Shown piece after piece: positions 1 through 5,105 of a stretch of DNA of 5,105 nt. Source of the stretch: Syntrophomonas sp. UBA4807 (GTDB lineage: Bacteria; Bacillota; Syntrophomonadia; Syntrophomonadales; Syntrophomonadaceae); the NCBI GenBank assembly GCA_002402575.1, contig DHGD01000092.1, forward strand, positions 1 through 5,105, written 5' to 3'. Position numbers and translations under genes: made by a program. The notes beneath the pieces are model-generated. The model was not told where the DNA came from. It did no database searches and was given only the letters and a program-made list of their open reading frames with translations. The stretch's first letter is position 1. Every line of letters begins with the position of its first letter.

Positions 1-50
1 GGGAGTTCATAGAAGCCAATGCCAGATATGTAACCAACCTTGACATATAG
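1..50 (+). CDS. gyrB: DNA gyrase subunit B, C-terminal end (partial)
   Basis: The first two bases complete a codon begun outside the window. The frame then reads EFIEANARYVTNLDI and stops at TAG 48-50. A tail of the form R-x-F-I-E-x-N-A-x-x-V-x-N-L-D-I is the usual C-terminus of bacterial GyrB, the ATPase subunit of DNA gyrase. The position immediately before gyrA supports this, because gyrB-gyrA is the standard order near the replication origin in Firmicutes. Only about 15 residues are visible, so no catalytic motif can be checked. ParE ends in a similar way, but ParE would be followed by parC, and the downstream gene has gyrase-specific GyrA boxes. Confidence 0.88.
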   Translation, partial: EFIEANARYVTNLDI

Positions 51-51
51 C

Positions 52-58
52 GAGGTGA
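52..58 (+). promoter_or_regulatory. gyrA ribosome binding site
   Basis: GAGGTGA follows the gyrB stop codon by one base. Two adjacent in-frame ATG codons follow, at 60 and 63. Counting from the end of GAGGTG (57), the spacer is 2 nt to ATG 60 and 5 nt to ATG 63, so the second ATG is the better start. No promoter fits between the two genes, which suggests gyrA is co-transcribed with gyrB. Confidence 0.7.
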
Positions 59-62
59 GATG

Positions 63-2504
63 ATGGGAGAAAAATCCCTGTTTGATCGGATTGAGCCGAT
101 TAACATTGAAAAAGAAGTGCAAAAATCATTCCTGGAATACTCCATGAGCGTTATCGTTTCCCGGGCCATACCCGACGTCAGAGATGGGCTCAAACCGGTG
201 CACCGCCGTATCCTCTACGCTCTGTACGATATGGGCATGACCCATGACAAACCCCATAAAAAATCAGCCAATATAGTCGGTGAAGTAATGGGTAAATACC
301 ATCCTCACGGCGATGTGGCCATATATGACACTATGGTCAAAATGGCGCAGGATTTTTCCATGCGTTATCCTTTAATAGACGGGCATGGCAACTTCGGCTC
401 AGTGGACGGAGACGCGGCGGCGGCCATGAGATATACCGAAAGCCGCATGTCTAAGGTGGCGCTGGAATTATTGCGTGATATCGACAAGGACACCGTAAAC
501 TGGCGTCCCAATTACGACGATTCCCGCCAGGAACCGCAGGCGCTGCCAGCCCGTATACCCAACCTCTTGATCAATGGTTCGGCAGGGATAGCAGTCGGTA
601 TGGCCACCAATATCCCTCCCCATAACCTGGGAGAGGTGGTAGACGGCCTGAAAGCCTTGATGGCAGACCCGGATATTTCCATCGAAGCTTTGCATGATCT
701 GATACCAGGACCGGACTTCCCCACTGCCGGGATCATCGTGGGTACGGAAGGGATCAGGCAGGCTTACCTGACCGGCCGCGGCAGTTTGCGCATCCGCGCC
801 CGGCACAATATAGAAGAGCGGCGCAACGGACGCAATGCCATTATTGTTACTGAACTGCCCTATCAGGTCAACAAAGCCCGTCTGGTGGAAAAAATAGCTG
901 AGCTGGCCAGGGAAAAGAAAATCGACGGCATTGTTGACCTTCGTGATGAATCCAACCGCCAGGGGATGCGTATCGTTATCGAGGTCCGCAAAGACGTTAA
1001 TGTCAATGTAGTGCTAAACAAACTGTTCCGCCATACGCAGATGGAGGACAGCTTTGGCGTAATCATGCTGGGGCTGGTCAACGGACAGCCACGGGTATTG
1101 AATCTAAAACAAATGCTGCAGTATTATCTGGAGCACCGGCAGGACGTAATCACCCGGCGTACCCGTTTTGAGCTCAAAGTGGCCCGGGACCGGCTGCATA
1201 TTGTGGAAGGTTTGCGGATCGCCATCGATCATCTGGATGAGGTATTGAACCTGATTCGCAGCAGCAAGGACCGGGAGACTGCTCGGCTGGGACTGATGGC
1301 AGAGTTTCAGCTCTCCGAGCGGCAGGCCAACGCCATCCTGGATATGCGTTTCTCCCAGCTGACCGGCTTGGAACGGGCCCGGATAGAAGCCGAGCACAGC
1401 GAGCTGGTGGCTAAAATAGCCGATTATGAGGATATATTGGGCAATCCCCAGCGGGTGCTGGGACTGATTGAGGCGGATCTGGAGGAGGTCAAAAAGAATT
1501 ACGGCGATGAGCGCCGCACCGAGATTACCCATGATGAAAGCGATTACGATATAGAAGACTTAATAGAAGAACATGATGTAGTGGTTACTCTGAGCAATCG
1601 CGGCTACATCAAACGCCAGCCGCTGGAGGCTTACCGCGCCCAGCGCCGCGGCGGCAGAGGCATTCTGGCCGCCACCAACCGGGCTGAAGACGCCGCTGCC
1701 GATGTCCTGGTTACGAGTGTCAAATCCCAGGTATTGTTCTTTACCAATCAGGGCCGGGTGTTTACCATCAAGGCCTACCGGTTGCCGGAGTCAACCCGGC
1801 AGGCCAAAGGCACCCCGGTAATCAACTTTCTGGACCTCAAGCCCCGTGAGCGGGTAACCACTATGTTAGCGGCCCGGAATATGGATGATACCAGCAAGAA
1901 CCTCATTATGCTGACCAAAAAGGGCATAATCAAGAAAACTCCCTTGGCATCCTTTAGCAATATTCGCAAATCCGGGCTTATAGCCGTCAACCTGCACGAG
2001 GATGATGAGCTGGTCGGAGTTCGGCGGGTGGATCGTGGCGATCGCATCATGATCGGCAGTGCCCACGGATTATCCATCATGTTCGATGAGAGCCAGGTGC
2101 GTCCGATGGGGCGTTCCGCCGCCGGAGTCAAGGCCATTAACCTGGCAGCAAACGATTATGTGATCGGCATCGACAAATACCGGGAGAACGCCTGGGTATT
2201 GCTGGTAACCGAAAACGGCTACGGTAAACGCACCCCGGTGGAAGAGTTCAAAGAGCAGCGCCGGGGCGGCAAAGGCCTGAAGAGCATTGATATCCTGGGC
2301 AAGAACGGCAAAGCAGTGGCTTTTCAGACCGTCGAAGAAGGCGAGGAACTGGTGTTGTTGACCGGCGCGGGGCAGTTGATACGCCTGCAAGTTGATGATA
2401 TATCAATTCAAAAACGATATTCCCGCGGGGTTTTATTGATGAAACCCCCCAAGGGGGACCATATTGTTGGCCTGGCCAAATTCAGGGTAGAAAAAGAGGA
2501 ATAG
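63..2504 (+). CDS. gyrA: DNA gyrase subunit A (complete)
   Basis: This is the DNA breakage-reunion subunit of gyrase, which with GyrB introduces negative supercoils using ATP. From ATG 63 the protein has 813 residues, usual for Firmicutes. Residues 1 to about 495 form the cleavage core: the quinolone pocket HPHGDVAIYD (80-89), catalytic Tyr124 within AAMRYTESRM (codon 432-434), preceded by Arg123, and the DNA-intercalating Ile176 in INGSAGIAVGMATNIPPHN. From about residue 500 the C-terminal beta-pinwheel begins, with a GyrA box QRRGGRG (527-533) that identifies gyrase rather than topoisomerase IV ParC. A second box, QRRGGKG (732-738), lies in a late blade. The protein ends in a short charged tail, VEKEE, with no long acidic extension. 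It lies 12 bp after gyrB, so the two are probably one operon. One oddity is Val85, where E. coli has Ser83. ATG 60 is an alternative start that adds one Met. Confidence 0.98.
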   Translation: MGEKSLFDRIEPINIEKEVQKSFLEYSMSVIVSRAIPDVRDGLKPVHRRILYALYDMGMTHDKPHKKSANIVGEVMGKYHPHGDVAIYDTMVKMAQDFSMRYPLIDGHGNFGSVDGDAAAAMRYTESRMSKVALELLRDIDKDTVNWRPNYDDSRQEPQALPARIPNLLINGSAGIAVGMATNIPPHNLGEVVDGLKALMADPDISIEALHDLIPGPDFPTAGIIVGTEGIRQAYLTGRGSLRIRARHNIEERRNGRNAIIVTELPYQVNKARLVEKIAELAREKKIDGIVDLRDESNRQGMRIVIEVRKDVNVNVVLNKLFRHTQMEDSFGVIMLGLVNGQPRVLNLKQMLQYYLEHRQDVITRRTRFELKVARDRLHIVEGLRIAIDHLDEVLNLIRSSKDRETARLGLMAEFQLSERQANAILDMRFSQLTGLERARIEAEHSELVAKIADYEDILGNPQRVLGLIEADLEEVKKNYGDERRTEITHDESDYDIEDLIEEHDVVVTLSNRGYIKRQPLEAYRAQRRGGRGILAATNRAEDAAADVLVTSVKSQVLFFTNQGRVFTIKAYRLPESTRQAKGTPVINFLDLKPRERVTTMLAARNMDDTSKNLIMLTKKGIIKKTPLASFSNIRKSGLIAVNLHEDDELVGVRRVDRGDRIMIGSAHGLSIMFDESQVRPMGRSAAGVKAINLAANDYVIGIDKYRENAWVLLVTENGYGKRTPVEEFKEQRRGGKGLKSIDILGKNGKAVAFQTVEEGEELVLLTGAGQLIRLQVDDISIQKRYSRGVLLMKPPKGDHIVGLAKFRVEKEE

Positions 2505-2543
2505 AGCAAATAAAGTTATCCATAATGTTTAGGTCGGATTTGG

Positions 2544-2572
2544 TTGCAAAAGCAGATTTCATGTAATATAAT
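2544..2572 (+). promoter_or_regulatory. Sigma-A type promoter for the serine operon
   Basis: A -35 element TTGCAA (2544-2549; consensus TTGACA) is separated by exactly 17 bp from a perfect -10 element TATAAT (2567-2572). Transcription should start about 7 bp downstream, near 2579-2580, just ahead of the T-box Stem I. The surrounding sequence is A/T rich compared with gyrA. Assignment rests on consensus and position; the start site is inferred. Confidence 0.8.
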
Positions 2573-2763
2573 CATAGCCAAACTCTAAAGCGATTAAAGC
2601 GGCGATGAAAGGGATAAGTATAGACCATGGCTGTCTTAAGAGAGCTGGCGGCAGGTGCGAGCCAGTGCGACGTGGCTTAGAATCCGCCCCGGAGTCGGCT
2701 GTGAAAACAGCAGCGATGGCGACGTTACAGCCTCAAAGGGGGTGCCGGGGATCGGCGCCAACA

Positions 2764-2797
2764 AGGGTGGCAACGCGGGAGAAAACCTCTCGTCCCT
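2764..2797 (+). promoter_or_regulatory. T-box antiterminator helix with UGGC tRNA-binding bulge
   Basis: AGGG (2764-2767) pairs with CCCT (2794-2797), and GCGGGAG (2775-2781) pairs with CTCTCGT (2787-2793) including G-U pairs and a 5-nt loop. This leaves the seven-base bulge TGGCAAC (2768-2774). In T-box RNAs the first four bulge bases, UGGN, pair with the NCCA acceptor end of uncharged tRNA. Here UGGC fits GCCA, and bacterial tRNA-Ser normally carries G as its discriminator base. The helix shares 2786-2797 with the terminator, so the two folds exclude each other. Confidence 0.9.
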
Positions 2798-2823
2798 GCA
2801 GGGGCGAGAGGATTAATTTTTTT
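2786..2823 (+). terminator. Intrinsic terminator of the T-box leader
   Basis: CCTCTCGTCCC (2786-2796) pairs with GGGGCGAGAGG (2801-2811) to give an 11-bp stem (one G-U pair) closed by a TGCA loop. It is followed by ATTAA and seven Ts (2817-2823). It lies after the promoter and before the first structural gene. It therefore acts as the off-state of the riboswitch, formed when tRNA-Ser is charged, rather than as a gene-end terminator. Confidence 0.93.
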
Positions 2824-2837
2824 GCAAATGTTTTACC

Positions 2838-2844
2838 AAGGAGG
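2838..2844 (+). promoter_or_regulatory. Ribosome binding site that fixes the aminotransferase start
   Basis: AAGGAGG is a near-perfect complement to the 16S rRNA 3' end and lies 12 nt before ATG 2857. This spacing is a little long, but no other start codon in frame lies closer. It falls after the T-box terminator, which makes starts further upstream untenable. Confidence 0.88.
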
Positions 2845-2856
2845 TTTTATCACATA

Positions 2857-4026
2857 ATGATAGGGGAACAGTATTTATTGCTTCCCGGCCCTACGCCATT
2901 GCCGGAGCAGATCATCAGGGCCATGAGCCGGTCCATGATCAACCATCGCGGACCAGCCTTTCATGAGCTGCTGTTTGAGGTAACGGCGGGCATACGCTCC
3001 ATCTATAAGACCCAGGGGAATGTATTGATATATCCCTCTTCGGGCACCGGAGTCATGGAAGCGGCGGTAGCTAATTTTATAAACCCGGGAGACCGTGTTC
3101 TGGCAATATCCACAGGCGTTTTCGGGGACCGTTTCGCGTCTATCGCCGCCGCCTTTGGGGGCCAAGTAGAAAAGATCTCGGTACCCTGGGGGCAGGCTGC
3201 TGACCCGCAGGTGGTGAGGGAACGCATCCGGCAGGATACAGACAAAAACATCAAGGCGGTTTTGGTGAGCCACAATGAAACCTCCACCGGGGTGGTCAAT
3301 AATATCGCCAGCATTGCCGAAGCATTGGGGGACCATCCCGCTTTGCTGATTGTAGATACGGTAAGCGGCCTGGCGGCACACCCCTTTAATATGGACGAGT
3401 GGCGGGTTGACGTAGCTGCCAGCGGATCGCAAAAAGCATTTATGATCCCTCCCGGATTGGGGTTTTTGGCTTTTAATGACCGCGCTCTGAAGATTCACAA
3501 GCAGATTAATAACAGCAGATTTTACTGGGATGTGAGTACCGGGCTTGACTATCTGCAAAAAGGGCAGACCCCGACTACTCCGGCCATATCTCTATTTTAT
3601 GGACTTCAGGAAGCCCTGCGTATGATGGCCGAGGAAGGCCTGGACAATATCATAAAGCGGCACGCCTTTTATCGTGACCTGATCAGGTCTGGCGTTGAGG
3701 CTTTGGGTCTGGAATTGCTGGCTCAGGGAGAAGCGGCCTCCTGTTCTGTAACCTCGGTGATAGCCCCGCCGCAAATAGGGGCGAATAAGATATGTACAGC
3801 TATGCTGCAGCAGTTTAATATCGTTTTGGCGGGCGGACAGCAAAGCCTGCAGGATGTGATTTTCCGAATCGGGCATTTGGGATATGTGAGAGAACTGGAC
3901 CTATTAGCCATTTTGGCAGCGTTGGAGATTATCCTTTACAAACTAGGTTGCCCGGTTGAACTGGGCGCCGGGGTGGAAGTAGCCCAACAGCGCATATTAC
4001 AGAACCATGACCAAATTACAGGTTGA
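2857..4026 (+). CDS. Class V PLP-dependent aminotransferase (serine-pyruvate / alanine-glyoxylate type), probable phosphoserine-forming step
   Basis: This 389-residue protein, the usual family length, is a fold-type I PLP enzyme. It opens with the hallmark LLLPGPTPLP (7-16) and NHRGPAF (29-35). SSGTG (61-65) contacts the cofactor phosphate, Asp167 in VDTVSG should pair with the pyridine nitrogen, and Lys193 in SGSQKAFMIPPG is the Schiff-base lysine. Arg337 in FRIGHLGYV should bind the substrate carboxylate. The tail VELGAGVEVAQ is typical of the alanine-glyoxylate / serine-pyruvate / archaeal aspartate aminotransferase group (COG0075-like), not of classical SerC. It is the first gene behind a serine T-box and lies 15 bp before serA. 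I therefore infer that it transaminates 3-phosphohydroxypyruvate to phosphoserine. Serine-glyoxylate or serine-pyruvate exchange is the alternative. The family call is secure, the substrate is inferred. The frame is open upstream to 2605, but that stretch is T-box RNA. Confidence 0.93.
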   Translation: MIGEQYLLLPGPTPLPEQIIRAMSRSMINHRGPAFHELLFEVTAGIRSIYKTQGNVLIYPSSGTGVMEAAVANFINPGDRVLAISTGVFGDRFASIAAAFGGQVEKISVPWGQAADPQVVRERIRQDTDKNIKAVLVSHNETSTGVVNNIASIAEALGDHPALLIVDTVSGLAAHPFNMDEWRVDVAASGSQKAFMIPPGLGFLAFNDRALKIHKQINNSRFYWDVSTGLDYLQKGQTPTTPAISLFYGLQEALRMMAEEGLDNIIKRHAFYRDLIRSGVEALGLELLAQGEAASCSVTSVIAPPQIGANKICTAMLQQFNIVLAGGQQSLQDVIFRIGHLGYVRELDLLAILAALEIILYKLGCPVELGAGVEVAQQRILQNHDQITG

Positions 4027-4034
4027 GGAAGGGG
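4026..4034 (+). promoter_or_regulatory. serA ribosome binding site
   Basis: AGGAAGGGG overlaps the last base of the aminotransferase stop codon (TGA 4024-4026) and lies 7 nt before ATG 4042. The 15-bp intergenic gap leaves no room for a promoter, so serA should be translated from the same T-box-controlled mRNA. Confidence 0.75.
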
Positions 4035-4041
4035 AAAAAAG

Positions 4042-5105
4042 ATGGAAAAGAAAAAAGTAATTGTCAGTGAACGCATAGCCGACGAGGGTATTGCCATACT
4101 GAAAAAAGAGCTGGAGGTCGATTACCGCGACGGTATATCCAGAGCAGAGCTGCTGGACATTATTGATCAGTATGACGCCTTGATCGTACGCAGCGTTACC
4201 CAGGTGGATGAAGAACTGGTATCTCGGGGCACCAGGCTCAAAGTGGTGGGCCGCGCCGGCAACGGGGTCGACAATATCGATGTGGATGTATGCACCCGTT
4301 ATGGAGTGATAGTTGCCAATACTCCTGACAGCAACACCATCTCAGCTGCTGAACAGACCATCAGCCTATTGTTATCCTCGGTTCGCAACACCGCTTGGGC
4401 AAACAATTATCTCAAAGAGGTAAAGTGGGATCGCAAGCCTTTCCGCGGAGTGGAACTGTACGGAAAAACAGTGGGTATCGTTGGACTGGGCCGTATTGGC
4501 TCGATGGTGGCCACCCGCCTCAAATCATTTAATATGCGAGTACTGGCTTATGACCCCTATATCGCTGACCAGCGTTTCGAGCGTTTTGGAGTGGAAAAGG
4601 TTGAAAAACTGGAAGACCTGATGAGACAGGTGGATTTTCTCACCGTGCATACTCCGCGCAATGAAGAAACCATGCATATGATAGATGAGAACATGTTCGC
4701 GCTGGCCAAGGATGGCATTCGCATTGTCAACTGCGCCCGGGGAGGCATCATCAAAGAAGCCGCCATTGTGGAAGGCTTAAGATCCGGCAAGATAGCCAGC
4801 GCCGGGTTGGATGTGTTTGAGAAGGAACCCGCTGAAGCCAACCCGTTGTTCGAATTCAACAATGTGGTGGTAACGCCCCATCTGGGAGCGGATACTTTTG
4901 AAGCCCAAAAACGGGTGGGAGAAACCATTGCTGAGCAGGTGATCAAAGCCCTGCGCGGCGAGATAGTACCGAATACGGTAAACCTGCCCACCATGGTGAG
5001 TGATGAATTGGATTATCTTAAGCCCTACATCACTTTAGCTGAGAAAATGGGCATGTTTTATTATCAGATGGCTAAAGCCCCCTTGAGCAAAGTAGAACTG
5101 ACCTA
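4042..5105 (+). CDS. serA: D-3-phosphoglycerate dehydrogenase, 3'-truncated by window edge
   Basis: SerA oxidises 3-phosphoglycerate to 3-phosphohydroxypyruvate with NAD, the first step of serine synthesis. The frame runs from ATG 4042 off the window end, giving 354 residues. It begins with a D-isomer hydroxyacid dehydrogenase substrate domain containing GRAGNGVDNID (70-80). The Rossmann NAD domain follows, with GLGRIG (148-153) and Asp171 at the end of the next strand as the likely NAD ribose ligand. The catalytic triad is Arg233 (NCARGG), Glu262 (VFEKEP) and His280 (TPHLGA). After NTVNLP (311-316) the sequence continues with LKPYITLAEKMG. This resembles the start of the intervening ASB domain of long SerA proteins (about 525 residues, with a C-terminal ACT domain). 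An ACT domain is therefore expected beyond the window but not seen. The gene follows the aminotransferase closely and shares its serine T-box. Confidence 0.96.
   Translation, partial: MEKKKVIVSERIADEGIAILKKELEVDYRDGISRAELLDIIDQYDALIVRSVTQVDEELVSRGTRLKVVGRAGNGVDNIDVDVCTRYGVIVANTPDSNTISAAEQTISLLLSSVRNTAWANNYLKEVKWDRKPFRGVELYGKTVGIVGLGRIGSMVATRLKSFNMRVLAYDPYIADQRFERFGVEKVEKLEDLMRQVDFLTVHTPRNEETMHMIDENMFALAKDGIRIVNCARGGIIKEAAIVEGLRSGKIASAGLDVFEKEPAEANPLFEFNNVVVTPHLGADTFEAQKRVGETIAEQVIKALRGEIVPNTVNLPTMVSDELDYLKPYITLAEKMGMFYYQMAKAPLSKVELT

Larger units (their letters stand above)
2580..2823 (+). promoter_or_regulatory. T-box riboswitch leader, serine-specific (UCC specifier)
   Basis: This tRNA-sensing leader regulates the two downstream serine-synthesis genes by transcription attenuation. 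Stem I spans about 2598-2700: base helix AGCGGC (2598-2603) with GTCGGCT (2694-2700, one bulge), kink-turn strands GATGA (2604-2608) and GGA (2691-2693), GGG (2611-2613) with CCC (2687-2690), AGTA of the specifier loop (2617-2620), a helix 2621-2627 with 2673-2679, the AGAGA bulge (2639-2643), and apical helix CTGGC/GCCAG (2645-2649/2661-2665) with loop GGTGCGA. The specifier follows GAA and reads TCC (2683-2685), a serine codon. Stem II (candidate GGCTGT 2697-2702 with ACAGCC 2727-2732, or a local GAAA hairpin 2698-2711) is not firmly resolved. CGTTA (2723-2727) resembles the F-box. Stem III is 2741-2747/2753-2759. The T-box core is at 2763-2779. Pairing was done by eye. Confidence 0.93.

Noticed and set aside
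60..62. ATG at 60 as the gyrA start.
   Set aside because: It is in frame and adjacent to ATG 63, but only 2 nt after GAGGTG. ATG 63 has better spacing. The difference is a single Met, so this is a preference rather than a firm exclusion.
1104..1532. A minus-strand open frame of 142 codons within gyrA, with others nearby (1775-2137, 2070-2390, 468-806).
   Set aside because: All lie opposite conserved gyrA coding sequence and have no independent support such as an SD site, a recognised domain or context.
2422..2457. GC-rich runs near the gyrA 3' end: CCCGCGGGG followed by TTTT, and CCCCCC-AA-GGGGG.
   Set aside because: They could look like a terminator, but the loops would be only 0-2 nt and they lie within conserved gyrA coding sequence, well before the stop codon.
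2698..2711. The perfect GCTGT-GAAA-ACAGC hairpin as an independent small RNA or regulatory element.
   Set aside because: It sits at the Stem I/Stem II junction of the T-box and competes with both the Stem I base and an alternative Stem II pairing. It is best treated as part of the riboswitch.
2875..3558. A 227-codon open frame on the minus strand opposite the aminotransferase.
   Set aside because: It lies wholly antisense to a gene with clear family motifs, matches no family I recognise, and has no promoter or ribosome binding site that stands out. It is best read as a shadow of the coding frame.
4557..4994. A 145-codon open frame on the minus strand opposite serA.
   Set aside because: It is antisense to the NAD-binding and catalytic regions of SerA, has low-complexity Ser/Thr/Met-rich composition typical of a shadow frame, and shows no recognisable domain.
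1..5105. Mobile elements, CRISPR arrays, phage genes, tRNA or rRNA genes, or an undescribed system.
   Set aside because: I saw no direct-repeat arrays, terminal inverted repeats, transposase motifs or tRNA/rRNA sequence. Every gene belongs to a well-known housekeeping family.

Overview
The window reads as an origin-proximal chromosomal segment of a Clostridia-type Firmicute of moderate G+C. All genes lie on the + strand. The pointers to this lineage are the gyrB-gyrA order, a roughly 813-residue GyrA without the long acidic tail of enterobacterial GyrA, strong purine-rich Shine-Dalgarno sites, and a T-box leader controlling amino-acid genes. A syntrophic or peptococcal-type clostridium is a plausible guess, but genus cannot be read from this sequence alone.

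Layout: positions 1-50 are the last codons of gyrB. Next, 63-2504 is a complete gyrA. Positions 2505-2856 hold no real gene. They contain a promoter with a consensus -10 box (about 2544-2572) and a T-box riboswitch (about 2580-2823) ending in an intrinsic terminator. The T-box has a UCC (serine) specifier, and its UGGC bulge matches the GCCA 3' end expected of tRNA-Ser. Positions 2857-4026 encode a class V PLP aminotransferase. From 4042 to the window edge is the first two thirds of serA, D-3-phosphoglycerate dehydrogenase.

The genes form two functional units. gyrB-gyrA supply the two subunits of DNA gyrase. The aminotransferase and SerA form a serine-synthesis operon: SerA oxidises 3-phosphoglycerate to 3-phosphohydroxypyruvate, and the aminotransferase very probably supplies the next (transamination) step in place of a classical SerC. 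The T-box should let transcription through only when uncharged tRNA-Ser builds up.

Main points of interest: the serine T-box and its agreement with the downstream genes; the likely replacement of SerC by an alanine-glyoxylate-type aminotransferase; valine at the GyrA position that is normally serine (E. coli Ser83) in the quinolone pocket; and an annotation trap in which the longest open frame over the aminotransferase starts inside the T-box Stem I and adds 84 false residues. I found no evidence of an entirely new system, mobile element, CRISPR array or phage genes.
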